DNA of 64,000 bases, taken from assembly GCF_933775445.1 (NCBI RefSeq), contig NC_065878.1, forward strand, positions 18,984,395 through 19,048,394, in the 5' to 3' direction. Below are positions 1 to 13,101 of this stretch, in pieces. The stretch comes from Argentina anserina. Lineage: Eukaryota > Streptophyta > Magnoliopsida > Rosales > Rosaceae. The notes below the pieces were generated by a model, which was not told the DNA's origin, did not search any database, and saw nothing but the letters and a program-made list of their open reading frames with translations. Made by a program: the position numbers and the translations under genes. The first letter of the stretch is position 1. The number at the start of each line of letters is the position of its first letter.

Positions 1-19
1 TCAACATGAAACATGGACA

Positions 20-625
20 TTGAATGCTAAAGATTACAAGGACAATGACCAAGATAATATTAGATTTACAAGGACAAGAGAATCTGAAGAACAAGAGATC
101 ACAAATATCTCTAGAAATCCAAAATGATTTTTGTCAAATATAAGAGTTTGGCGGAAACACAACAGAAACTAAGAGATCAACAAAATCTCTAAAAATCGAA
201 GATGGTTTTTGATTGAGACAAGGATACGGCGGGAACACAAGTTCTTTAAAACAGACATGAATTTAAGGAGAAAGGTTTGTAAGAGATGCAGATGCATGAA
301 CAAATATAAACAATGGTGATTACAAAAACTAGAGATTACAAAGTACAATAACCAGGAAAATATTAGATTTTTAACAGGACAAGGAGGCTGAATAATACAC
401 ACTACACAATAGTCAAAGAGATATTTTGGCCAAATATTTAAGGGACAAAGAGATCAACAAATATCTACCCAAGAGATTTGATAGAGTACAATAATCGGTG
501 TGGGAACACAAATCCCTTAAAAAAGTGGTTTAGAAAATAATTTAAGAGATTACAAAGTGATATGCAAATGCATGAATAATTATATAAACAATGAGACCAC
601 GATGAGTAACGAGAATGTAAGATTC
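20..625. repeat. Degenerate tandem repeat, period about 300 bp
   Basis: The stretch around 34-160 resembles the one around 329-440: both carry a gattacaa..acaat..cca..aatattagattt core followed by an acaaggaca run. The stretch around 160-320 likewise resembles 430-610, sharing an aagagatcaaca start, a ggcggaacaca-like middle and a gcaaatgcatgaa end. This gives roughly two degenerate copies. No open reading frame of note lies in it, and I cannot assign it to a transposon family. Confidence 0.5.
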
Positions 626-1142
626 AAAGTGACCAAAAGAAAAATCTTGTCATAAACAATATTCCATATAAAAAGGGAAAAAGTCATCTTAAATCATGAT
701 AAATGAAAAGTCAAAAGTGACCATGAGTTACAACAATCAACCACAAATGCATGTTTGAGAAAAAAAGAAAAAGATATTGACTTCAACTTGGAAAGATAGA
801 TTCACAAATTGTGGAAAACATGTGGCACACATGGAATGCTATTATTTAACAAACAATAAAGTGGAAATAATGAACCAACCAATGGATAATTGAGTTGTGC
901 TAAATATGAAAAAAAGAGTATGGATTCAGCAGAGGAACCCAAACAAGCAAGTTATGACACATAACTCCATACATTAAGTTGAATTCGAAATACTCATAAA
1001 CAGCCACGATGGAAACCAGGTTTGTCATCATGTATGAGAAAACAGGAAATGCATATGTACGTTTTTACTTTAGGCCAAAATATTTAAATGAAAGTTGTGT
1101 TTTGTCCTTAAGACGGATCGCCAATAAACTTGTACCTACAGA
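626..1142. other. AT-rich stretch, no gene seen
   Basis: This is AT-rich sequence upstream of the HSP70 relic. I see no long ORF, no tRNA and no clear promoter element. It may hold the decayed promoter of the HSP70 copy. Confidence 0.4.
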
Positions 1143-3367
<2,225 letters not shown>

Positions 3368-4379
3368 GAAGTTGTTAATCTTATGTTATCCTAAGACTGA
3401 TCAGAAGGTGTTTCTTTTGGACTAATTTCATTTATGAATGTGCTCCTTCATTGGCTATTGGTCATTAGTCTCTTTTATCTAACTCCCAGTTATGAAACAA
3501 ACCTTGTTTATATTGTTTGACGACATTTTTTTTCGCATTTAGCCTATTTCAGATGTAAATCTATTGCATTTTCTTGAGTACGTATGGTGTTTTATTATAT
3601 TCTTTAATGTGCCATGATAGAAAAATCTAGGGAGATGATTGTCATCTTCTCTGAGACCCCCCTTCCATTAACATTGAGCTAATGCTTCTTCATTCAACAA
3701 CAGTTACCAATACACGACAGTTCATCTCTGTGAGTGAGAACTCAACTTCTTACCAATACACAGCAGTTACCTGTTTAACCTACATTCACATCGGCTACAA
3801 CTATATTTAGGAAAAATTTCTCAAAACTTTATGTAGTTCCATACAACTTTCACTGCCATTTTTAAAGGGAGATACACACTTACAGCTCTTCAAGGTTTTG
3901 CATATACGAGCTCATTGCTCAATCGGAAAGCTACCTTAATAGGTGTTAGAATTCGGTTTTTGCTGTTGGATCGGATAGTGTCTCTCTTCACGATTGTGAA
4001 TGGAATTCCTAGTTAAACCTCAAGGCAATGCAATTGGAGACGGTCAAACTTTCAGTATTCCACAAAACTCCTTTGCTACTAGTACGCCAAGTACAAAAGT
4101 CCTCTATTAAACAAGGATAAAATTGTAAACTTCTTATTTTCAGTAACGAAGTAGCCGATATAAAGATAGCCTGAGAAATCAGAACCTCATAGCTCCCGCT
4201 CTCTCCGATATCCTTCTTCCGGTCAATCTTTCCCGTCCGACGACTCCAAATTTGACTCCTTTCCCTGTCCCCTGACCTTTCCCCTATCAAAGATCTCACC
4301 TTTTTTTCCCAATTCTAATTCTAGGTTTAGGGTTAGGGTTTCCGCCCCCAAATCAAAAACCCCTGAATCCAATTCCACC
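3368..4379. other. Intergenic; upstream region of KIN17
   Basis: There is no gene here. The last ~250 bp before the KIN17 start are pyrimidine-rich and probably form its promoter and 5' leader, including the telomere-like motif listed separately. Confidence 0.4.
4322..4342 (+). promoter_or_regulatory. Telo-box-like motif in KIN17 leader
   Basis: Three overlapping TTAGGG-like units (aggtttagggttagggtttc) lie about 40 bp before the KIN17 start codon. Plant promoters of ribosomal, translation and replication genes often carry such telo-boxes (AAACCCTA on the other strand), which Myb-like telobox-binding proteins recognise. The short length and promoter position argue for a regulatory motif rather than an interstitial telomere. 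That it regulates KIN17 is inferred. Confidence 0.55.
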
Positions 4380-5546
4380 ATGGGGAAGAACGACTTCCTA
4401 ACCCCGAAGGCGATCGCAAACCGCATCAAAGCCAAAGGCCTCCAGAAGCTCCGGTGGTACTGCCAGATGTGCCAGAAGCAGTGCCGCGACGAGAACGGCT
4501 TCAAGTGCCACTGCATGAGCGAGAGCCACCAGCGCCAGATGCTCATCTTCGGCGAGAACCCCCACCGCGTCGTCGAAGGCTACACCGAGGAGTTCGAGTC
4601 CAGCTTCCTCGAGCACATGAAGCGCAGCCACCGCTTCAGCCGCATCGCCGCCACCGTCGTCTACAACGAGTACATCAACGACCGCCACCACGTCCACATG
4701 AACTCCACGGAGTGGGCCACGCTGACGGAGTTCGTCAAGCATTTGGGCCGGACCGGCAAGTGCAAGGTGGAGGAGACGCCGAAGGGGTGGTTCATAACGT
4801 ACATTGATCGCGATTCGGAGACTTTGTTTAAGGAGAGGGAGAAGCTGAAGAGAGTGAAGGCCGATCTGGCGGAGGAGGAGAAGCAGGAGAGGGAGATTAA
4901 GAAGCAGATTGAGAGGGTTTATCAGTCGATGCCGGTTTCGGACAATGTGGATGGTCAGGGTGGTGAGGGGGTGAGTAGGGAGCTGAAAATCGAGGCTGGT
5001 GTGAAGATTGGCTTCGCGCTTGGGGGAGGGAAGAAGGAGAGAGGGGAGAGTTCGAAGCTGGTCTTTGAGGAGGTGGAGGATGAAAAGAAGAGTAAGAAGG
5101 CGAAAACTGGTGGTGGCGGTGGGGCAGGGAGCGCGGCGTTGGAGGAGTTGATGAGGGAGGAGGAGAGGAAGAAGGAGAGGGTGAATAGGAAGGACTATTG
5201 GGTGTGTGAGGGGATTATTGTGAAGGTTATGAGTAAGGCGTTGGCGGAGAAGGGGTACTATAAGCAGAAAGGGGTTGTGAGGAAAGTGATTGATAAGTAT
5301 GTTGGAGAGATTCAGATGCTTGAGAGTAAGCATGTGTTGAGAGTTGATCAGAAGGAGCTTGAGACGGTGATTCCGCAGATTGGCTGCCTTGTGAAGATAG
5401 TGAACGGGGCGTATAGAGGGTCGAATGCAAGGTTGCTGGCGGTGGACACGGATAAGTTTTGTGCTAAGGTGCAGATAGAGAAGGGTGTGTATGATGGTAG
5501 GGTGCTTCAAGCTGTTGACTATGAGGATATTTGTAAACTTGCCTAG
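4380..5546 (+). CDS. KIN17: KIN17-like DNA/RNA-binding zinc-finger protein
   Basis: The 388-residue protein comes from a single exon. KIN17 is a conserved nuclear protein that binds DNA and RNA and is linked to replication, the DNA-damage response and pre-mRNA processing. The N-terminus MGKNDFLTPKAIANRIKAKG is highly typical of the family. A C2H2-type zinc finger follows (WYCQMC..., Cys28, Cys31, His44, His50). Residues about 52-160 form the winged-helix region (GYTEEFESSFLEHMKRSHR). A charged coiled-coil linker comes next, with a KKSKKAK nuclear-localisation-like cluster near 230 and a Gly-rich patch. The tandem SH3/KOW-like C-terminus (about 270-388) contains DYWVCEGIIVKVMSKAL and ends DYEDICKLA. 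The start codon sits in an ideal ccaccATGGgg context and the length matches plant orthologues. Codon use changes abruptly: the first ~120 codons nearly all end in C or G and the rest do not. A 370-residue antisense ORF over this gene is a shadow of it. Confidence 0.97.
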   Translation: MGKNDFLTPKAIANRIKAKGLQKLRWYCQMCQKQCRDENGFKCHCMSESHQRQMLIFGENPHRVVEGYTEEFESSFLEHMKRSHRFSRIAATVVYNEYINDRHHVHMNSTEWATLTEFVKHLGRTGKCKVEETPKGWFITYIDRDSETLFKEREKLKRVKADLAEEEKQEREIKKQIERVYQSMPVSDNVDGQGGEGVSRELKIEAGVKIGFALGGGKKERGESSKLVFEEVEDEKKSKKAKTGGGGGAGSAALEELMREEERKKERVNRKDYWVCEGIIVKVMSKALAEKGYYKQKGVVRKVIDKYVGEIQMLESKHVLRVDQKELETVIPQIGCLVKIVNGAYRGSNARLLAVDTDKFCAKVQIEKGVYDGRVLQAVDYEDICKLA

Positions 5547-6827
5547 TTTGTGCGCGTTTGATAGACTTTCGGCTTATGATGGAGATTCAGCCGCCTCAAT
5601 GCGGATAATCATCTGCTTTTCAAAGGTGTTACCCTGTTTTGGAACTCTTGATACTTTTCAATCATTATCTGTTTTAAAAATTTTAAATGTTTTGGTTATT
5701 TGAATAACTAAGAATGTAGCCTTTGACAGTTTTCAATACTATTCCTTTTACTGTTTATCTATCTGTCTTGCACTTGTTTGCACAATACAACACACACATT
5801 GCATGGCTCTTGACCTAAGCTTGTTTAAATTCTTACAAATTTATGTATGATCAATATAATTTGACTGTTGATATGGATTAGAAATGTAAACTGCTATCTA
5901 AATTGTATGTAGCAGTCACATGTGCAAAGTAGTTCATTAATGTTGATAGTGGTTAGAGGATAAGTATTCCCTGAAATTTGCAGCACATGATTTTTAGTTT
6001 CCCTAGTTACTTGTTCTTCCACAACTGTCTGTGATGCTGATTGCCAATTTTCTAGCTCCCTTTGACCGACCTTTATTATGTTGTATGATTAGTTATGCTG
6101 TATGGTCCTTTGCTTTAGTAATTAAACAAAGTGAACATGTAGTTCTGAACTCTCCTTAAATCACCTGAATTTTGCACAATTGTTCATAAGACCACAGTTA
6201 TGACCCTATGTTTTTTCTTATGGTTGGAATGCAAGCTTCTTTTCAGTGGTTACATTCTCATTTCTTTGTTCTCTCATAAAGTCATCATCACATCTGATGT
6301 TCTCTGCAATTTTATTGTCATATACTTGTCTTTTCCTTTTATATGTATTCTCTGTGTGGTGTAAAGTCTGAATCTTTTGTTATCTATCTTGCAGCATCCG
6401 GCATTATTCGTCAGATTAAGTTTCACTGATTGCCAGTAGATAATCGAGGTAGTGTGGTTTCTGGTTAGGTGTGATTTCAAAGGCAATTGTTTGTCAGATT
6501 ATGAGGTTTGCATATTGTCTGATCAGAGCGTACCAATGACCATTTTATTTCCGTGGTGTGCTGCTTACAGCCTCAGCTGTCTATACGTTGACTATGATAT
6601 ATGAAAATAGCAAATTTCCATACACGCTTTCTTACGAATGCTTTTCAATTAAATTCATTTGGTTATTCTGCTTTTGATGGTGTTAAACATGAAACTTTTT
6701 ACATCATGCATTTCACTATTTCCTGGTTCTGGTTTTGCACTTGCAAAATTCCTGAAGATGTGAATGCTTCTTAACTTACGGCAACCAGGAGCTTGCGTAC
6801 TACTGACAATACAAGCCTACTAAGTCA
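5547..6827. other. KIN17 3' region and intergenic sequence
   Basis: No further gene is visible. A gt at 5626 (caaag/gtgtta) and a cttgcag at 6389-6395 could bound an intron in the KIN17 3' untranslated region, but this is weak inference. The right part is ordinary AT-rich intergenic sequence up to the hAT element. Confidence 0.35.
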
Positions 6828-9800
6828 CTTGCTGGTAGGGGTGGACACGGGTCCATTCGGTTCGGTTTTGGACAAAACCCATAACCCAACCCAAATTTTA
6901 AATTCGGTTCGGTTCGGTTCGGTTTTTCTATTTTAGAGACTGTGACCCACAACCCAACCCAACCCGTACGGTTCGGTTCGGTTCGGTTTTTTTTTCGGTT
7001 TTACCCGTATGTAAAATACGTAATATTATATATTAATTTTAAAAGTACAAAATTTAACATAAAGATGAAAAACTAATAGTCTAATGATTATTTCATACCT
7101 AATTGACTTATGCCTCATCATTTAGCCCGTGGATCTGAAAAGCTCGCCGAGGCCCGCAAGCCCGATGGGTTTTTACCTGAAAATAACACTAATATGTCAT
7201 AAGGGAAAACCCATTACCAATATGCGAACACTAAAAGTCGTTTGCATATATGAAATCACCTAATTTTTGTCACCGATTGTGTGCGGTCGCACAAAAAAAA
7301 TCCATTTGGCAAAGCCCCGGTCAATGAGGATTTTAATATGTCAAAACGCCTTTTTTCTTGACCATAATTATGGACGATCAATCAATATCCAAATCGGACG
7401 AAATTTTTACGGGTTCCCTAAATATATATATTGATCACATCTGCTGGTGTCGATCGACCATATTTCGAACTGGAGTTATCGATTACTGAAGTGTCCACTA
7501 ATGTATCATACCTTTATATTACATTTTATAATAAAACTATCGCATTATGAAACGACTATATGAAGGAAACTTTTAGGGATCGATCGACACCATCCGATGT
7601 GATCAGTATATATATTTAGTGACCATGTCAAAATTTCATCCAATTCGGACCTAGTTTGACCGTCAGAATTTCCGGTAAACTGAAAACACCACTAATTTGT
7701 CCTAAAGGAGAATCCATTACAAAGATGCGAGCGCCGAAAGCCGTTTGCATATCTGAAGTCACCTGATTTTTGTTACCTATCTTGCGCGGTCGCACTGAAG
7801 AAATCTATTTGGTAAAGCCTCGGTCAATGAGGTTTTATTATGTGAAAACGCCTCTTTCTTGGTTGACCGTAGGTACGAACGGTCAAACCATGTCCAAAAT
7901 GGACGAAATTTTTACGGGGTCCCTAAATATATATACCAATCACATCTGCTGGTGTCGATCGACCATATTTCGAATTAGAGTTGACGATCACCTAAGTGTC
8001 AACTAATGTATCATAACCTTTATATTAGGTTTAAAATAAAACTATCGCATTATGAAGCGACTATATAAAGAAAACTTCTAGGGATCGATCGACACCAGCC
8101 GATGTGATCGTTATATATATTTAGTGACCCTATAAAAATTTCATCCAATTCGGACCTCATTTAACCGTCGGAATTTTTGGTAAATCGAAAACATCACTAT
8201 TATGCCATAAGGGAGGACCTATTACAAATATGCGAACGCCGAAAGCCGTTTGCATATCTGAAATCACCTAATTTTTGTTACTTATCATGCGGGGTCGCAC
8301 TGAAGAAATCTATTTGGTAAATCCCCGGTCAATGAGGTTTTATTATGTGAAAACGCCTCTTTCTTGGTTGACCGTAGGTACGAACGGTCAAACCATCTCC
8401 AAAATGGACGAAATTTTTACGGGGTCCCTAAATATATATACCAATCACATCTGCTGGTGTCGATCGACCATATTTCGAATTAGAGTTGACGATCACCTAA
8501 GTGTCAACTAATGTATCATAATCTTTATATTAGGTTTTAAAATAAAACTATCGCATTATGAAGTGACTATGTGAAGGAAACTTCTAGGGATCGATCGACG
8601 TCAGCCGATGTGATCGTTATATATATTTAGTGACCCTATAAAAATTTCATCCAATTCGGACCTCATTTAACCGTCGGAATTTTTGGTAAATCGAAAACAT
8701 CACTATTATGCCATAAGGGAGGACCTATTACAAATATGCGAACGCCGAAAGCCGTTTGCATATCTGAAATCACCTAATTTTTGTTACTTATCATACGGGG
8801 TCGCACTGAAGAAATCTATTTGGTAAAGCTCCGGTCAATGAGGTTTTATTATGTGAAAACGCCTCTTTTTTGGTTGACCGTAGATACGAACGGTCAAACC
8901 ATGTCCAAAATGGACGAAATTTTTACGGGGTCCCTAAATATATATACCAATCACATTTGCTGGTGTCGATCGACCATATTTCGAATTAGAGTTGACGATC
9001 ACCTAAGTGTCAACTAATGTATCATAACCTTTATATTAGGTTTAAAATAAAACTATCGCATTATGAAGCGACTATATGAAGGAAACTTCTAGGGATCGAT
9101 CGATACCAGCCGATGTGATCGGTATATATATTTAGTGACCCTATAAAAATTTCATCCAATTCGGACATCATTTAACCTTCAGAATTTTTGGTAAATCGAA
9201 AACACCATTATTATGCCATAAGGGAGGACCTATTACAAATATGCGAACGCTGAAAGCCGTTTGCATATCTGAAATCACCTAATTTTTGTTATCTATCATG
9301 CGCGGTCGCACTAAAGAAATATATTTGGCAAAGCCCCGGTCAATAGGGTTTCAATATGTGAAAACGCCTCTTTTTTAGTTAACCGTAGGTACGAACGGTC
9401 AAACCATGTCCAAAACGGACGAAATTTTTACGGGGTCCCTAAATATATATACCAATCACATCTGCTGGTGTCGATCGATCATATTTCGAATTAGAGTTGG
9501 CGATTTCCTAAGTGTCAACTAATGTATCATAACATTTATATTATGTTTAAAATAAAACTATCGCATTATGAAGGAAGCAAGACGGCTAAATAATGCGCCT
9601 CTTATACATTAGGTCAATTAGGTTAGAAATTATGTGCGGCTGTGAGGCCGACCACACTAATTTTTTTATTAAAAAAATAATAATAATAATGTAAAATTAT
9701 AAATATGACAAAATGATGTCGTTTTGTAACGTTGACCATTGACTTCGGGTTGTTCGGGTCGGTTCGGTTTCTAAGGGACTGAACCCAAAACCCAACCCAA

Positions 9801-9933
9801 ATAGAATCGGTTCGGTTCGATTTTTTTCTTTTCGGTTCGGTTTGATTCGGGTTTCGGTTTGTTCGGATTCGGTTTGGGTTCGGGTCCGGTTTTTTTCGGT
9901 TTTCGGGTCAGTTTGTCCACCCCTACTTGCTGG
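6828..9933. mobile_element. Non-autonomous hAT-type DNA transposon, 3.09 kb
   Basis: The element runs from 6836 to 9925. It starts taggggtggac and ends with the exact inverse, gtccaccccta. Identical 8-bp direct repeats, cttgctgg, flank it at 6828-6835 and 9926-9933; an 8-bp target duplication with a TA.GGGTG-like terminus is the hallmark of the hAT superfamily. Both ends carry subterminal ggttcgg/aacccaaccc arrays (about 6856-6995 and 9745-9905). The interior has no transposase reading frame and is mostly a ~505 bp tandem array (separate entry), so the element would depend on a transposase from elsewhere. The perfect target duplication suggests a fairly recent insertion. Confidence 0.93.
7180..9572. 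repeat. Tandem array of ~505 bp units inside the hAT element
   Basis: The anchor g(c/g)ggtcgcac recurs at about 7283, 7786, 8291, 8797 and 9302, giving spacings of 503-506 bp and between four and five units. The second to fourth units are very similar; the outer ones diverge more. Each unit holds an inverted repeat: in the second, ~7877-7966 (tggacgaaatttttacgggg ... ctgctggtgtcgatcgacc) is the approximate reverse complement of ~8083-8178 (gatcgatcgacaccagccga ... tttcatccaattcgga). A 78-codon ORF repeats three times in the array with no resemblance to a known protein; it simply reflects the repeat. Confidence 0.93.
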
Positions 9934-10816
9934 AGTTGGACTAATTGTGGCTCATTAAACAATTTGATGGGCAGGATTGCAGGAAGTTGTTGCTACTTTT
10001 GTGAACTTTGTTTATAACTGAACACAAGCAGTATTCACAATGGAAAAGTACACAGTTCTGTTAAATCAAGTTCCAGGCATTTCTTCATCAATTTGTATCA
10101 AACAATCATACAAGGAGACTGGTCAGTTCTCGGTAATCTACAGGTGGGAGTACTCTGACTTGCGGAAGTTTGGGATGAACCGAGACTGCTCATTTGGGAA
10201 AAACTTGTTAACCAACCCTTGCAACTGTGAACCATCTCTGGTCATAAATACGACTTAGCAACCAATCTGGTCCTGCACAATAAATACTGAGCTTAATTCA
10301 TCAGTTAGCAAATTACCTGGGACATTGACTGAAGCAGTGCGCGGTCACTTCTAGGACTTATCACTTCCGGCCACAAGTTAGAGTTCTAGAATCAACTGAT
10401 GGTTTAGGAGTGAAACTCATCGCTTGTGTAACCAACCAAGCTTCTAGATGTGTAGCTTACTAGCTTCATAACAACAAAGACTGATCAATGCAGGTCGATG
10501 TAACCAAAGACTTGCTTAGTGTACTTCCGTACTTATTAATAGGTACGTTTTTATGAGTCGTGTGTAGTTAGTTGGTCAGCCTCCATAGTTAGCTTTCCTA
10601 CCCCAACCACACGCCATAATGGTATAATCCAATACCGCCCAAACTAACTACTACTACAACTCCTGTCCTACACTTCACTAATTCCCACATCGATATTTAA
10701 GAAGAACCCATAAAAACCAATACCGGATCTAACACTCCCCCTTCTCTCATTCCCACTCTGCAACTTTGTTTTGCTCAATTTGGTGAAACAGGTCTCATTC
10801 TCTCTAACCCGAGAAG
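9934..10816. other. Intergenic; upstream region of the enoyl-CoA reductase gene
   Basis: I see no gene. The last ~130 bp form a likely promoter and leader for the reductase: TATA-like gatatttaag at about 10691-10700, then a CT-rich leader around 10735-10805. Confidence 0.4.
10682..10692 (+). promoter_or_regulatory. USE-like motif (ttcccacatcg)
   Basis: The 11-mer matches the core of the plant snRNA upstream sequence element, RTCCCACATCG, except at its first base. No snRNA follows it at the usual spacing; the next transcribed unit is the enoyl-CoA reductase gene 125 bp on. The motif also occurs in some protein-gene promoters. A role here is unproven. Confidence 0.3.
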
Positions 10817-13101
10817 ATGAAGGTCACCGTGGTCACTAGGAGTGGCAGAGAGCTTTTCAAGGGCGGCCTTGAGCTCAGTGACTCTGTAAGCTCTTGTTTT
10901 CTTATTTGCAATTTGTGGGTATCTCTATGTCTTTCATTTGGGTTTTGGAGAGTATTGGACTTTGTTCCACTGGATTAGAGTTTTGTAGTTAAAGATTCGA
11001 AATTTGTGTGAATTTGGAGTGTTGGAGAATTAAAGTTTGGTTTTTTCTATGTTTTTGAGTATATTGGAACCAATTGGTTAGATTTTTCTGACTGTGTTCG
11101 GCAATCTGGGTTTTGTTGCAGGCCACAGTTGCTGATCTTCAGGAGGAGATCCACAAGCGATGTAAGTATTGCTGGAGTTGCTTCTGTTATAATTTGTATA
11201 GCTGTATAAGCATAGTTTTCGGCATGGTTTCTTTTCGGGTAAATTAACACCTTTTGAGTACTTTTCTGATTGATTAGTGACTTTGGAGCTTTCTTGCATC
11301 ATTCATAGTTTCTTTTGGGTTTTGGAATAGTAGTAGATGCATAATTCACATCCTGTAGTACTTATGGAGATGGCAAACTAATTAAAAAATTACAAGTATT
11401 GATCAACAGCGAGAGCTATTTCCGTTGCAATTAAATAATTAAAGCATCTGATAGCCTAGTCTAGATAATTGTCGTCAGAATTTGAAAGTTAATGAAGTAC
11501 AAACTATGTAGAGCAATGGAATATCTTTAACTTTCACTTGAAGTATTGATATAATTGTTAAACAGTATCTCAAGGGAAATTACAAGGAGCACAAGTAGTT
11601 TCAAGTCTACTTTGAAATAATCCTTAAAATGTATTTCGTTTCAAGGAAAAATGAACAATCATGTTGCTTAATGTGTGAAGTACTCAATCTGTGGTTTAAT
11701 TTTTTGTTGTTAGAATATTGCCAATTTGGTCTATAAGCTGATGGCCAGAGCTTTTTACTGTGTGGTTTCTTTGTTCGAATTTAACTGAAATTCAAAGACC
11801 CTCTTGGACTGTTAGAAAATTTTGGATTTCCTGGCTATTTTCTAGGTTGGTATATATCACTACTCATGCTTTTGTCATCTAAGTTCCCTCCATTGAGAAT
11901 TAAATTAAAATTAGTAGAGATATGTGTAGGTGGGTACTTTATATCTTAAGAAAACTATAGCGTGATTGCATCTCTTATGTCAACAGCCAAAAAGTTCTAT
12001 CCTTCAAGGCAGCGGCTTACTCTTCCCGTGCAACCAGGATCAAAAGAGAGGGCAGTTGTCCTTGCCTCCAAGAAGAGTCTCAAAGATTATTACAGTGGAA
12101 ACTCAGACAGCTTAACTGTGGTTTTTAAGGACTTAGGCCCGCAAGTTGAATACAGAACACTCTTCTTCTTTGAGTATATTGGTCCTTTGCTCATTTATCC
12201 CATATTTTACTTCTTCCCTGTTTACCAGTACTTCGGCTTCAAAGGAGACCGTGTCATCCACCCAGTGCAGACATATGCACTATATTATTATTGCTTCCAC
12301 TACTTTAAACGTATTATGGAAACATTTTTCATACATAGGTTCAGCCATGCAACCTCACCTGTCTCCTATGTGACCCGGAATTGTGCATATTATTGGAGCT
12401 TTGCAGCACTCATGGCTTACTACGTGAATCACCCGCTTTACACCCCTGTCAGTGACCTCCAAATGAAGATTGGGTTTGGTTTTGGGATAGTAAATCAAAT
12501 TGCGAACTTGTATTGCCATTTTCTGTTAAGGAATCTGCGAAGCCCTGATGGAAGTGGAGGCTATCAAATACCACGTGGTTTTCTATTCAATATTGTCACA
12601 TGTGCAAATTACACAACTGAGATATATCAGTGGTTGGGTTTCAATATCGCCACGCAGACGGTTGCTGGTTATCTTTTTGCTGTAGTGGCTGCTTCTATCA
12701 TGACCAATTGGGCCCTTGGAAAGCACCGCCGTTTAAAGAAGGTACTCCTCTATACTACTTTACCAAAGATGTGTTTGGTATACGCTAATATCTTCTAGTG
12801 CTCTTCGATTACATAAATTTTTTTTCTTGATTCAGTATCTTCGTCTATCTAAGCTCACCCTTTTAGTATCAAATTGCATAAACTTACAAGTATTTGTATG
12901 AGTTTTGTATGTCGAATATCTGTACATGCATATTTACATACATAATCTTTCTGTAAGCGCCAGAACATATCCATATGAGTTTACGTGTAGAAGCTCTGTA
13001 CATGCAATATTGATCTTTCGTGATACCTGCAGCTATTTGATGGAAAGGATGGAAGACCTAAGTATCCACGTCGATGGGTGATTCTACCCCCATTCTTGTA
13101 G
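10817..13101 (+). CDS. CER10: Very-long-chain enoyl-CoA reductase (ECR/CER10-like)
   Basis: ECR is the last enzyme of the ER fatty-acid elongase. It reduces trans-2-enoyl-CoA to acyl-CoA with NADPH and supplies very-long-chain acids for waxes, sphingolipids and seed oil. There are four exons: 10817-10885, 11122-11161, 11987-12741 and 13033-13101. All phases join, giving 310 residues, the same length as Arabidopsis CER10. The N-terminus [15 protein letters not shown] forms the ubiquitin-like domain, followed by [14 protein letters not shown]. The membrane part carries [32 protein letters not shown] and [10 protein letters not shown]. The steroid-5-alpha-reductase-like C-terminal domain contains [35 protein letters not shown] and the tail [15 protein letters not shown]. 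The hydrophobic segments fit a multi-pass ER protein. No lesion is visible. Confidence 0.97.

Noticed and set aside
4322..4342. Interstitial telomere
   Set aside because: Only about three units, exactly in a promoter leader; a telo-box is the simpler reading.
4454..4807. Alternate-frame 117-codon ORF in the KIN17 5' part
   Set aside because: It is produced by the high-GC3 codons of KIN17; Arg/Pro-rich without domain.
4398..5510. Long antisense ORF (370 codons) on the minus strand over KIN17
   Set aside because: It mirrors the KIN17 coding frame, is His/Leu/Pro-rich low complexity and matches no family.
7770..9017. Three similar 78-codon ORFs
   Set aside because: They are the same frame in three tandem repeat units; no protein similarity and no promoter.
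7180..9572. CRISPR-like or centromeric satellite array
   Set aside because: Units are ~505 bp without distinct spacers, and the array lies inside hAT ends.
10682..10800. snRNA gene downstream of the USE-like motif
   Set aside because: No snRNA sequence or correctly spaced TATA follows; the enoyl-CoA reductase leader does.
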